From Methanobacteriota archaeon (lineage in GTDB: Archaea > Thermoplasmatota > Poseidoniia > Poseidoniales > Thalassarchaeaceae), in assembly GCA_002712285.1 (NCBI GenBank), contig PATC01000003.1, forward strand, positions 1 through 46,566: DNA of 46,566 nucleotides, read 5' to 3'. Below are positions 7,796 to 15,772 of this stretch, one piece after another; position 1 is the first letter of the stretch; every line of letters starts with the position of its first letter. The notes under the pieces are model-generated. The model did not search any database. It saw only the letters and a program-made list of their open reading frames with translations, and was not told the DNA's origin. A program made the translations under genes and the position numbers.

Positions 7796-8749
7796 ATGGG
7801 TTCCGATCATTATACGGTCGTGGACGTATCTTCTATTGATGACGCCCTCATCACAGATGTCGGATTTAGTGAGGTTGAACACCCTCTCAAACCAGAGGTG
7901 TTTGATTCGAAAGCAAAACCTAGGCAATCTATCGAATTACCCAGAGCCGAACCAACGGTTGCAGGATCTGCGCGTGTTGTTACAGTGACTAATCAGAAAG
8001 GTGGAGTTGGTAAGACTACTTCTGTAATCAATATCGCAGCCCATGTCGCAATGCGAGGGGGACGTGTTCTTGTTGTGGATTGTGATGCACAAGGAAACTG
8101 CGCCTCTGGTTTAGGTATAGACAAATCAAGAGTCAATATCACGACAAGAGACGTTGTACTTGCTCCTGCGATGGCGACGCAAGCGCGTCATGCGACTGCT
8201 GTTGACGGCCTCCATCTAATTGTAGGCGATAGAAATCTCATTGGATTAGAAGAGGCTCTGGCATCACAGTTAGGACGAGAAAATCGCCTTAGTGAGGCTC
8301 TTGAACCACTCAAGCCACACTATGATCTAATTCTAATCGATACTGCACCTTCATTGAGTATCATCTCAATCAATGCGTTGACAGCTTCGGATGCAGTATT
8401 AATTCCAGTACAAACTGAATACCTTGCTTTAGAAGGAGTTGCATTATTGACAGGAACCCTCAACGAGGTTCGCCGATTACTCAATCCGCGTCTTGGTGTG
8501 GATGGTGTGATTATGACGATGCATGCTCCTACACTTCTGAATACACAGGTTGCAGGTCATCTGAGAGAAGTCTTCGGTGATCTTGTAATCGAACCAGCAA
8601 TTCGACGTAACATTCGTCTCGCAGAATCACCGAGTCAAGGTGTACCGATTCAATTTCATGCTCCACAGAGCCACGGTGGCCAAGATTATGCTGCATTGGC
8701 CACAGAACTTGAAGCGCTTTGGTTCCCTGGAGGACTTCGCTATGAGTGA
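7796..8749 (+). CDS. parA: ParA/Soj-type partitioning ATPase
   Basis: A 317-residue deviant-Walker ATPase. The P-loop is KGGVGKTT at 68-75 with signature Lys68 and catalytic Lys73. Switch I is DCDAQGN (95-101) and Walker B is LILIDTAPS (Asp182). ParA proteins bind DNA non-specifically as ATP dimers and are released by a partner that triggers hydrolysis, thereby positioning DNA or other cargo. A ~60-residue N-terminal extension with no HTH precedes the ATPase core. GAGG lies 9 bp before the ATG. The gene overlaps the downstream ParB-motif gene by 8 bp, indicating co-translation, and follows the SAP membrane protein. Confidence 0.92.
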   Translation: MGSDHYTVVDVSSIDDALITDVGFSEVEHPLKPEVFDSKAKPRQSIELPRAEPTVAGSARVVTVTNQKGGVGKTTSVINIAAHVAMRGGRVLVVDCDAQGNCASGLGIDKSRVNITTRDVVLAPAMATQARHATAVDGLHLIVGDRNLIGLEEALASQLGRENRLSEALEPLKPHYDLILIDTAPSLSIISINALTASDAVLIPVQTEYLALEGVALLTGTLNEVRRLLNPRLGVDGVIMTMHAPTLLNTQVAGHLREVFGDLVIEPAIRRNIRLAESPSQGVPIQFHAPQSHGGQDYAALATELEALWFPGGLRYE

Positions 8750-9188
8750 TGATAGACGAGGACTTGGCCGTGGACTAGACGATTTAATGGCTCAAAATGA
8801 AATGGATCTTCCATTCCTTTCTGCATATGGTCCTGCATTTGATGCGGAAGAGGATATCTCTCAAGCTAAGATCCCCCCCGAGGAAATTTTTGATGCAGTT
8901 GTACGCCATCTTCGGTCACTTGGATGTAAAATCGACTCTGTCGAGGATAGAAAACTCACTGTTCAAGGATTGATCGTAGTCACAGATGAAGAAGGAGTCC
9001 AACTAATCTTTGAGAATGAAGTCCGTCTTCCATTCGTCCCAAGCGACCTTGCATCACCGGGATTGAGCGAAGGACAGATCGATAAGGATGGTTGTAGAGC
9101 TCGTGTGATGATTCAAGCCTGGGGGATTGAAGCAAGGCGTTGCCTGTCTCGATTTATTGAACACGTCAACATCAACGATGACGAATGA
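8742..9188 (+). CDS. ParA-partner candidate with ParB-like N-terminal motif
   Basis: The ATG at 8742 lies inside the last codons of parA, so the genes overlap by 8 bp. The 148-residue protein begins SDDRRGLGRGLDDLM. This closely matches the N-terminal peptide of chromosomal ParB proteins (K/R-GLGRGL-x-x-L-I/L), which contacts ParA and stimulates its ATPase. The rest does not look like ParB: I see no CTP-binding GERR-type motif, no HTH and no ParB C-terminal dimer domain. Residues ~45-148 form a mixed alpha/beta domain that I do not recognise (PPEEIFDAVVRHLRSLG, LTVQGLIVVTDEEG, RARVMIQAWGIEA). The role as a ParA activator or adaptor is inferred from motif and context. Confidence 0.75.
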   Translation: MSDDRRGLGRGLDDLMAQNEMDLPFLSAYGPAFDAEEDISQAKIPPEEIFDAVVRHLRSLGCKIDSVEDRKLTVQGLIVVTDEEGVQLIFENEVRLPFVPSDLASPGLSEGQIDKDGCRARVMIQAWGIEARRCLSRFIEHVNINDDE

Positions 9189-9744
9189 TTGCGGCCATTA
9201 TGAGTACTGAGATAACTCCAGCGATACCCACTGTTGGCACACTATCAGTAGATTCAGAATTATTTTCATCACAACTTTCTCCACCTTCGTAGGCTTCACC
9301 ACCCCAACCATCGCCATCGTTCCAGCAATCGGACCAAACCTTCCATCCAAACCCGGTTTCAGGAATTTTTGTTTGATTTTCAGAAGCATTTTCAATGACA
9401 AGATTCCAATTTACATAGGTTTGGTCAATCATCGGTGACACAGTGCTAGTCCAAGTTACATTATCTTCAGTTACCATCTCAATCAGTTCAGGAGGATAGC
9501 AGAGGCCGGAGTTTACACAAATTTGAGTGGTTACGTAGATTTTCACTGCATCTGAACTTTCGTTGAGATTTACACTGATTACGAAATCTTCATCTTGACC
9601 AAATATAGAGGGGGAATCGACACTATCGATCCCCGTACCTGTAAGATCGTCAACCGATTTGTTTACCCCTCCATCGGACACAGCGGCAACAGTAGCAGCA
9701 GAGAAAAGAATCATGATTACTGCAAGTGGAATCAGACGTCTCAT
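9172..9744 (-). CDS. Secreted protein with C-terminal membrane anchor
   Basis: The ATG at 9744 gives a clear signal peptide (MRRLIPLAVIMILFSAATVAA) on a 190-residue protein. The middle part is a small beta domain with two cysteine-containing segments (QICVNSGLCYPP) and several N-glycosylation-type sequons (NLN, NVT, NAS, NQT, NNS). The end is a short hydrophobic helix flanked by Pro and basic residues (VPTVGIAGVISVLIMAA then RHR), the layout of archaeal surface-protein sorting or anchor signals. The frame is open further upstream, but that would put the signal peptide internally. Its 3' end overlaps the convergent ParB-motif gene by 17 bp. Function unknown. Confidence 0.7.
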   Translation of the reverse strand: MRRLIPLAVIMILFSAATVAAVSDGGVNKSVDDLTGTGIDSVDSPSIFGQDEDFVISVNLNESSDAVKIYVTTQICVNSGLCYPPELIEMVTEDNVTWTSTVSPMIDQTYVNWNLVIENASENQTKIPETGFGWKVWSDCWNDGDGWGGEAYEGGESCDENNSESTDSVPTVGIAGVISVLIMAAIIRHR

Positions 9745-9805
9745 GTACGTAATTCGTGTAATTGACCTATTCAACGATTTGCTATTCCTGTTACTAGTAA
9801 TATTG

Positions 9806-10324
9806 TTAATTCTCAATTTCCCACAAGTCGTCACCAATCCAATGGATTGTTCTGAGAGCCTTACCTTTAGTAGCGGTATTCATCTCATGGGCATCCAATA
9901 ATGCCCAGCCGATTGCAATTGGTTTTCCATGTTCTTCGTCACGAATCCAGATTAAGTCACCACGTTCGATGTTTGGTTCAACCATTTGAACACCCGCTGC
10001 CATACAATCGGCGCCATTCATTAGAAATGGAATTGCACCTCTATCGACAGCACACCATCGAACCTCAAGATTCCAGCGCAAAAGTCCACGAAGAGTGGGA
10101 AAAATCACAGATTCAATTTTACCCAGATCTTCCGGACGATTAATTGTCATTACAAGAGGCGTTCGATTACCAAGAAGAAGGTTTAGATCTCCAAACTCTG
10201 CGATTTCTAGGAAGACATCGGAGAAGTCATCCTTGATTTCCAAGTTATCTTTCAAAGAATCGAGAATTCGTCGTACGACTTTCAGTCGTACTGGCTTCCT
10301 CTTCCTCATTCTCCGCTTTGCCAT
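9806..10324 (-). CDS. PUA-domain RNA-binding protein, Tma20/MCT-1-like
   Basis: The 172-residue protein is basic at the N-terminus (MAKRRMRKRK) and has an MCT-1/DUF1947-like N-terminal domain (residues ~15-85). A C-terminal PUA domain (~86-165) follows, with the typical run VDRGAIPFLMNGADCMAAGV, GDLIWIRDEEHGKPIAIGWA and a final hydrophobic WIGDDLWEI. Eukaryotic relatives act on the small ribosomal subunit in translation re-initiation and recycling; archaeal versions are presumed RNA-binding. The first in-frame ATG is used. Its start is 47 bp from the divergent FAH-family gene. Confidence 0.85.
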   Translation of the reverse strand: MAKRRMRKRKPVRLKVVRRILDSLKDNLEIKDDFSDVFLEIAEFGDLNLLLGNRTPLVMTINRPEDLGKIESVIFPTLRGLLRWNLEVRWCAVDRGAIPFLMNGADCMAAGVQMVEPNIERGDLIWIRDEEHGKPIAIGWALLDAHEMNTATKGKALRTIHWIGDDLWEIEN

Positions 10325-10371
10325 ACCCCTGCCTTCTTCCGCCGTCCAATGAATGTCCCGCCTTCACCGCA

Positions 10372-11004
10372 ATGCCTGTAATGCAGTTCCTCGTGATTAT
10401 TGGTATGGCAATGGGGTGGGGTGTCTTACGGAACTACCATGCTCATGCGAAAGAGATGGGTTCAGAACCATCTACAGTTCCTCTATTTTTCTTCATGCCT
10501 CCTGCTAGTCTTCTATCATTTGAGAGTGGTTCTGGTGAAATAGACCATCCTAATCCTGAATGTACTATTCATCATGAGGTAGAGTTAGTATTCAGAATTG
10601 GTCAGAATGGCAAGCCAGATGCAGTATGTATCGGCTTAGATCTAACTAATCGAACAGAACAGGAAGTTGCAAAACGGAATGGTTTGCCATGGAGCGATGC
10701 GAAAGGTTTCCCAAATTCAGCACCCTATGGTCCATGGAGTGTTTACAATACTGGAGAATTCAAAGTGCAACTATCCGTTAATGGAGAAATGCGACAACAA
10801 GCATCAAGCATTATGATGATTCATAGTATCGATAGTATACTCGAAGCCCTTGATGAGCGCTTCAATCCACAGTCGGGAGATCTTGTTTTTACTGGTACAC
10901 CGAGCGGTGTTGGACCAATCAAACCAGGGGATGAGCTGGTCGCAGAATTGCATCAGGATGGCCGATGTATCAGTCGTCTTCACCTACATGTTAACGCTCA
11001 ATGA
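10372..11004 (+). CDS. Fumarylacetoacetate hydrolase (FAH) family protein
   Basis: The 210-residue protein carries FAHD1-type features. They are an N-terminal HAKEMG segment, PLFFFMPPASLL, the metal-binding E-x-E (HHEVELVF) with a downstream Asp in GLDLTNR, a catalytic-lysine region PWSDAKGF, and the closing signature TGTPSGVGPIKPGDEL. Family members hydrolyse or decarboxylate beta-keto acids such as acylpyruvates and oxaloacetate in a Mg-dependent way; the exact substrate cannot be read from sequence. The open frame reaches back to a TTG at 10318, but ATG 10372 (or 10381) is the credible start. It is followed on the same strand by S8e and SRP19. Confidence 0.85.
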   Translation: MPVMQFLVIIGMAMGWGVLRNYHAHAKEMGSEPSTVPLFFFMPPASLLSFESGSGEIDHPNPECTIHHEVELVFRIGQNGKPDAVCIGLDLTNRTEQEVAKRNGLPWSDAKGFPNSAPYGPWSVYNTGEFKVQLSVNGEMRQQASSIMMIHSIDSILEALDERFNPQSGDLVFTGTPSGVGPIKPGDELVAELHQDGRCISRLHLHVNAQ

Positions 11005-11073
11005 CTAGATGAAGTTGCAACGCTTCTTTGAAATAAGGGAAGTCAGTCGGCCGATTCCGGAGGCGATGAACTC

Positions 11074-11466
11074 ATGGCACAATGGCACGGTATTTCTCGA
11101 CGTAAGCCCAGCGGAGCTCGCCTTAAGCGCCCTAACCGTTACCGTGGTAAGAGACGCACTGAGATTTCAAGTGAGAAACAATTTGCGTTCATCGATGAAA
11201 ATCGTCAGACTAAGGTCTACCGTAAGCGTAGTGGTAACATCACAGTTCGTGTTCTGAAGGAGAATATGATTAATGTCTCAGATTCATCTGGTAAGACTCA
11301 GCGTGTCGAGATGACCAATGTTGTGGAGAATGGAGCAGATCCGAACTATGTTCGACGTAACATCTTGACCAAGGGAGCGATTGTTGAGACCGAACTCGGT
11401 CGCGTACGTATCACGAGTCGTCCTGGTATGGATGGAATAATCAGTGGCGTCGTAATCGACGAATGA
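11074..11466 (+). CDS. rps8e: 30S ribosomal protein S8e
   Basis: The 130-residue protein matches archaeal S8e throughout: MAQWHGISRRKPSGAR at the start, the basic RYRGKRRTEI, NITVRVLKENMINV, then the conserved NPNYVRRNILTKGAIVETE-type region (here DPNYVRRNILTKG) and a glycine-rich close (GRVRITSRPG). S8e is found in archaea and eukaryotes only and is part of the small subunit. A CCGGAGG lies upstream of the ATG. It is followed 50 bp later by SRP19. Confidence 0.95.
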   Translation: MAQWHGISRRKPSGARLKRPNRYRGKRRTEISSEKQFAFIDENRQTKVYRKRSGNITVRVLKENMINVSDSSGKTQRVEMTNVVENGADPNYVRRNILTKGAIVETELGRVRITSRPGMDGIISGVVIDE

Positions 11467-11516
11467 GCGAAGACGTCATGATGGTCGTCCAATTCATTCT
11501 GAACGGAGTTGATTGA

Positions 11517-11957
11517 ATGAGTGGAGATTCATCACGGATCCGAATTTGGACCGGATACTTCGATTCACGACTATCTCGTTCCGAAGGTCGCCGAGTTAGT
11601 GTGGTAAACTCAATCCCAAAACCGGATTTAGATTCCATCGCTTTAGCCGCTCGGTCTCTCGGTATTCGTAAGATGAAGCGTGAAACAAATCATTCACACC
11701 CTAAGCGTCCACGTGCTAAGGAAGGTTATCTGGTCATGTCAACTAAAGATGCACATTCCGCAGCGGGTACGAATAGTAAGGAGGAACTTATGGCTGCTAT
11801 CGGTTCTCGATTGGCTACTACTCATCAGGAGGCGAAAGAAAAGGCGGAGGAGGAACGTAAGCGTGGACCTAAGAAGGGTGATCGTTCAGCACGTTCACAA
11901 AGGAAGGCAAAAAGACCTCAACCAAAGAGAAACAAGCGACGTCAGAATCGTCGATGA
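11517..11957 (+). CDS. srp19: Signal recognition particle 19 kDa protein (SRP19)
   Basis: The first ~85 residues match SRP19: an opening beta strand (RIWTGYFDSRLSRSEGRRV) corresponding to the usual YxDs-x-x-s-xxEGRR motif, then SIPKPDLDSIALAARSLGI and a basic RNA-contact stretch (HPKRPRAKEGYLVM). SRP19 binds SRP RNA and helps SRP54 assemble. The protein is longer than typical archaeal SRP19 (~90-100 aa). Residues ~86-146 form an Ala/Glu/Lys then Lys/Arg/Gln-rich tail likely to add RNA affinity. GGAG lies 10 bp before the ATG. It is co-directional with S8e. Confidence 0.85.
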   Translation: MSGDSSRIRIWTGYFDSRLSRSEGRRVSVVNSIPKPDLDSIALAARSLGIRKMKRETNHSHPKRPRAKEGYLVMSTKDAHSAAGTNSKEELMAAIGSRLATTHQEAKEKAEEERKRGPKKGDRSARSQRKAKRPQPKRNKRRQNRR

Positions 11958-11958
11958 A

Positions 11959-12972
11959 TTATAATTCAATAGTTCGAATCCATCCGTGTTCATCATTTGC
12001 TCGTTTCAACTGTATATCTACTAAAGCATCGTAGAGTTTTTTGGTCACAGGCCCGACTTCTCCATTGCAGTAATGTGCTAATTTGTCTCCATGTTCAATA
12101 CTGCCGATGGGTGAGATTACAGCAGCAGTTCCAGCGCAGAATGCTTCATCAGCATCCAGAGCCATATCGACATCTACACGTTCTTCATGAACCTCATGAC
12201 CTAAATCCCGAGCAATCTGGATTACACTTGAGCGGGTGATTCCAGGCAATATGGTTCCTGATAATTCAGGGGTGTGAACCACACCATCCTTTACGCAGAA
12301 AAAGTTCGCTGCGCCCACTTCCTCGATATACTGGTGTTCGACGGCGTCTAGATAGATGATTTCGGCGTAACCTTCAGCCTTCGCCATTTTCGATGGCATC
12401 ATCCCTGGGGCATAATTTCCAATTGCCTTTACTCCACCCGATCCGCCTGGAGCTGCACGATGATATTCGTCAGATACCTTGAGATTGATTGGTGACATTC
12501 CACCTTTGAAATAAGGTCCTACTGGACAAACGTAGATCATGAACGTAAATTCAGGTGCAGGAGCAACACCTAGAATGGCTCCACTCCCCCAAAGTACGGG
12601 TCTAATGTAGAGTGCACCACGACCCGTAGGGGGAACCCATCGATGATTCGCTTTTACTACCGATTCTACTGCATCAAGGAATAGTGATTTAGAGACAGGA
12701 GGCATACCGAGACGTTTTGCACCATCTGCGAATCGTGCTGCATTTTTGTCAGGACGGAAGAGGACAATATTTCCATCATCTGTTCGTTGAGCCTTCATCC
12801 CTTCAAAGATACCTTGGCCATAGTTCAGAACTCCTGCCGCAGGAGAGATCTCAATGTCTCCAAATGGGATTAATTCTCCTTCGCCCCATTCTTCTCCTGC
12901 AAGAACCACGTTCCTATACATCGTATCAGTAGCAGTGAATGAAAAGGTGAGGCTGTCCCAATCTAAGTCCAT
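11959..12972 (-). CDS. ilvE: Branched-chain amino acid aminotransferase (class IV)
   Basis: The 337-residue PLP enzyme belongs to fold-type IV. LNYGQGIFEGMKA is the substrate-side motif near the N-terminus. VKAIGNYAPG carries the Schiff-base lysine (compare KLGGNYG in mitochondrial BCAT), and EVGAANFFCV followed by LSGTILPGITRSS are cofactor-binding loops. The reaction swaps the amino group between Leu/Ile/Val and 2-oxoglutarate. The closer likeness is to the larger eukaryote-type BCAT. The longest frame starts at a TTG (13008); ATG 12972 is preferred. It converges with SRP19, with a 1-bp gap, and is divergent from polB. Confidence 0.9.
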   Translation of the reverse strand: MDLDWDSLTFSFTATDTMYRNVVLAGEEWGEGELIPFGDIEISPAAGVLNYGQGIFEGMKAQRTDDGNIVLFRPDKNAARFADGAKRLGMPPVSKSLFLDAVESVVKANHRWVPPTGRGALYIRPVLWGSGAILGVAPAPEFTFMIYVCPVGPYFKGGMSPINLKVSDEYHRAAPGGSGGVKAIGNYAPGMMPSKMAKAEGYAEIIYLDAVEHQYIEEVGAANFFCVKDGVVHTPELSGTILPGITRSSVIQIARDLGHEVHEERVDVDMALDADEAFCAGTAAVISPIGSIEHGDKLAHYCNGEVGPVTKKLYDALVDIQLKRANDEHGWIRTIEL

Positions 12973-13097
12973 CGTCACACCTACTCCGGCAGTGAGCCTG
13001 TTGTCCAATGTGAAGGGCAGTGTCTATCAACGATTCCCTGAAGTTATTTCCATTTGAATCTGGGTAGGTTCATCACCATCCGCGTTTAGTTGGAACT

Positions 13098-15719
13098 ATG
13101 GCCGATGAAGATGCGGTATGGCAGGATCGTGTTTGCATCATCGATGTATCCTATCAAGCCCTGAGTGGAGGCGGCACCGTTTTAGTGGCTCATGCACGGG
13201 CTGAATCTGGCTATTCGTTGACTATGTTAGTTCATGGGCTTAGTCCATTCGTAGTTATTGCAGCCCCTGATGGTGCTCAGCAGAGTCACTTGAAATCATG
13301 GCTGGATGATGTTCGAAAGGATAAGCGAGTCGTGCATATCCATGATCCGGAGGTATTGTGGTGTGAAGAAGGAGAACGATTGCACTGGCAAGTAGATGTA
13401 ACTCAGCCTAATGTGGTTCCGAAGTTACGAGAATATCTTGAGGAGCGATGGCTTGTCACCAGTGCGGACATTGTCTTCCCTATGCGCCTATTTCTAGACC
13501 TTGATCTTGGACCTCATATGACCATATCAGGTTCTGTAATTCATGCTAGAGGCCGTGCACCGCCGAAACTTGTCTCAATGTTCGAAGGGACTGATGCATT
13601 ACAGGCTGCTAATTTAATCCGTGAGGCAGGTGGAAGTGGACTTTATTCAACAGATCTTGTGATTCGATGTAAAATAGACGATTTGAAAGATACAAAACCT
13701 TTCAGAGCACCATTTGTAACGGCTTCCTTTGATCTTGAGACAAGTGTGATTGAATCGAAGATTCTGTGTGCTGCAATGGTTATTGATCGCGCAGGTGAAC
13801 AAACGGAGCACACCTTCCAGGGAGATGAACGAGGTATTCTTGCAGGTATGACGCGTCTCATCCGTGATGAAGATCCGGATATTCTGACAGGTTACAATAT
13901 TGATAATTTTGATCTACCAAGAATCAATCAACGCGCTGAGGCTCTTTCTGGGAAGGATTCTGGTTCACTATTGGATATGTTTGGTTGGGGGCGAGCCCCT
14001 GTCGCCGATGGTTCGAAGCGAGCGATTCCGTCACGCTCACAGTCACGAAGGTGGACAGTAAGTGGACGGACTGTGATGGATGCATGGTGGGAAGCGAGGA
14101 TTGCATTACGCCCTCAACGTGAATCGTTACGCTTTGTTTCTGAACTCTTATTCCCAAATCGGCCTGAATTGCGTAAGATGGATATCGATGCTAGTAGAAT
14201 GGATGATGAGTGGAATCAACGTCCAGATGAAGTGCTCCGCTATTGTGTAATGGACACAATTCTTCCGATTGAGATTCTTGAGGCGATTCATGCAATTCGG
14301 AGTAAGGAGGCATTGGCTTCAGTAGCTCGTATGCCGTTCCAACGTGCTGTAGGTGGAACTACAAGTCAGTGGATTGATTCTCTGATGGTTAGACTTGCAG
14401 ACCGTGAGAAAGTCGCAATTCCACGTACCCGTAGTGGACCACGTCGTGACCAAATCGTTGGTGGCCATGTTCAAGATGTAGATTCAGGACTACATCCATG
14501 GATTGCTGTACTCGATTTCAAGTCGATGTATCCTTCGATAATGATTGAGAAAAATATCTGTTTCACTACCCGAATCGATGCTAAAGATGCACCACCAGAG
14601 GATGTGTATTTCGCACCAGATGGAACTGCATACCTTGGACGTAGTCATCGAAGCGGTCTCGTACCACGACTCCTACAGCAGTTGATGGAAGAGCGTGATA
14701 GGCAGAAAGTAGCCATGAAAGAAGCTCGTATCAAGGATGACGAAATAACCGCCTTCTTCCACGATCGTCTACAATTCGCTGTAAAAATCTTGATGAATTC
14801 ATTCTATGGCGTCTTTGCATCATCATTTTATCGTTTCACACACCAAGATATTGGTGCCTCTATTACTGCATGGGCGCGTTCCAATATTCGTGGTGTAATT
14901 GCTACTTTGGAAGAAGAACAGCAGAGAGTAGTATACGGTGATACAGATTCAATATTTATCTCAGCACCTGTAGACTCAGAAATTCCCACGCGTATCCCAC
15001 AATTGGGTGAAGAGGGTCGTGAATTGTTTGAACAAGCCCGTAACAAGACTGTTGAATTTGGGGAATCTTTAGCTAAGCGTTTCACCAAAGCGGGTGCAGA
15101 ACTTGAATTTGAAGCAGCTCTTGCAGCGATGTTCAGTCATGGGGCTAAGAAGCGTTACTTCGGCCAAGTGGTTTGGCCTGAGGAAGATCTGCTCATTCGT
15201 GGTTATGAGGTCCGTCGTTCGGATTCTTTCGTAATTCTAACGAATTGTATGACCTCGTCCTTCGAAAGTATTCTTGCAGGTGAGACTACGCAGGCAGTCG
15301 AAGATATTCGTACCTTGATTCAAAGGGTTCGTAATCGCGATGTCGCCCCAAAAGATCTGGTGATTAGTCGTTCTTGTAAAGGGAAAATAAATCCTCAAAA
15401 CGGCTCTGTTGATTTTTCTGTTTACACTAATCCCGATGGGTTGCCTTACGTGAAAGCGGCGAAGCAACGTATGGCGCGAGGCCTCAATTTCACACCTGGT
15501 ATGAAAGTAGGATATCTCGTAACGGATGGAACTAGTAGTCCAATGTCGGTTGTAGATTGGCATGAAGATGAAACAGGAGAAATTCAAACAGATTTCGATC
15601 CAGAATACTATGCAAAGAGAATAGCAACGGCAATGGGGAGAATTACAGAGGTATTTGGCTGGAATGAGAAGGAACTTCTTCAAGGTTCACAACAATCGTC
15701 GCTGGATCGCTGGATGTAA
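13098..15719 (+). CDS. polB: DNA polymerase, family B
   Basis: The 873-residue replicative-type polymerase has an intact 3'-5' exonuclease: Exo I ASFDLET (Asp212, Glu214), Exo II GYNIDNFDL (Asp272) and Exo III YCVMD (Tyr382, Asp386). It also has an intact polymerase domain: motif A DFKSMYPSIM (Asp473), motif B KILMNSFYG (Lys563, Tyr570) and motif C YGDTDSI (Asp615, Asp617). The KKRY thumb motif is visible at GAKKRYFG. Motif A has Met where most archaeal enzymes have Leu. A GINS subunit gene lies 3 kb downstream, so replication functions are loosely grouped here. No intein or frameshift is seen. Confidence 0.97.
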   Translation: MADEDAVWQDRVCIIDVSYQALSGGGTVLVAHARAESGYSLTMLVHGLSPFVVIAAPDGAQQSHLKSWLDDVRKDKRVVHIHDPEVLWCEEGERLHWQVDVTQPNVVPKLREYLEERWLVTSADIVFPMRLFLDLDLGPHMTISGSVIHARGRAPPKLVSMFEGTDALQAANLIREAGGSGLYSTDLVIRCKIDDLKDTKPFRAPFVTASFDLETSVIESKILCAAMVIDRAGEQTEHTFQGDERGILAGMTRLIRDEDPDILTGYNIDNFDLPRINQRAEALSGKDSGSLLDMFGWGRAPVADGSKRAIPSRSQSRRWTVSGRTVMDAWWEARIALRPQRESLRFVSELLFPNRPELRKMDIDASRMDDEWNQRPDEVLRYCVMDTILPIEILEAIHAIRSKEALASVARMPFQRAVGGTTSQWIDSLMVRLADREKVAIPRTRSGPRRDQIVGGHVQDVDSGLHPWIAVLDFKSMYPSIMIEKNICFTTRIDAKDAPPEDVYFAPDGTAYLGRSHRSGLVPRLLQQLMEERDRQKVAMKEARIKDDEITAFFHDRLQFAVKILMNSFYGVFASSFYRFTHQDIGASITAWARSNIRGVIATLEEEQQRVVYGDTDSIFISAPVDSEIPTRIPQLGEEGRELFEQARNKTVEFGESLAKRFTKAGAELEFEAALAAMFSHGAKKRYFGQVVWPEEDLLIRGYEVRRSDSFVILTNCMTSSFESILAGETTQAVEDIRTLIQRVRNRDVAPKDLVISRSCKGKINPQNGSVDFSVYTNPDGLPYVKAAKQRMARGLNFTPGMKVGYLVTDGTSSPMSVVDWHEDETGEIQTDFDPEYYAKRIATAMGRITEVFGWNEKELLQGSQQSSLDRWM

Positions 15720-15772
15720 TCGGAACCTAATATTTGGGTATCACTGAATCGAATGCCTGATAGGGACCGGGA

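Noticed and set aside
11009-11257. Plus-strand open frame overlapping the start of S8e
   Set aside because: It is out of frame with S8e, which is an unmistakable match; the overlap is a shadow.
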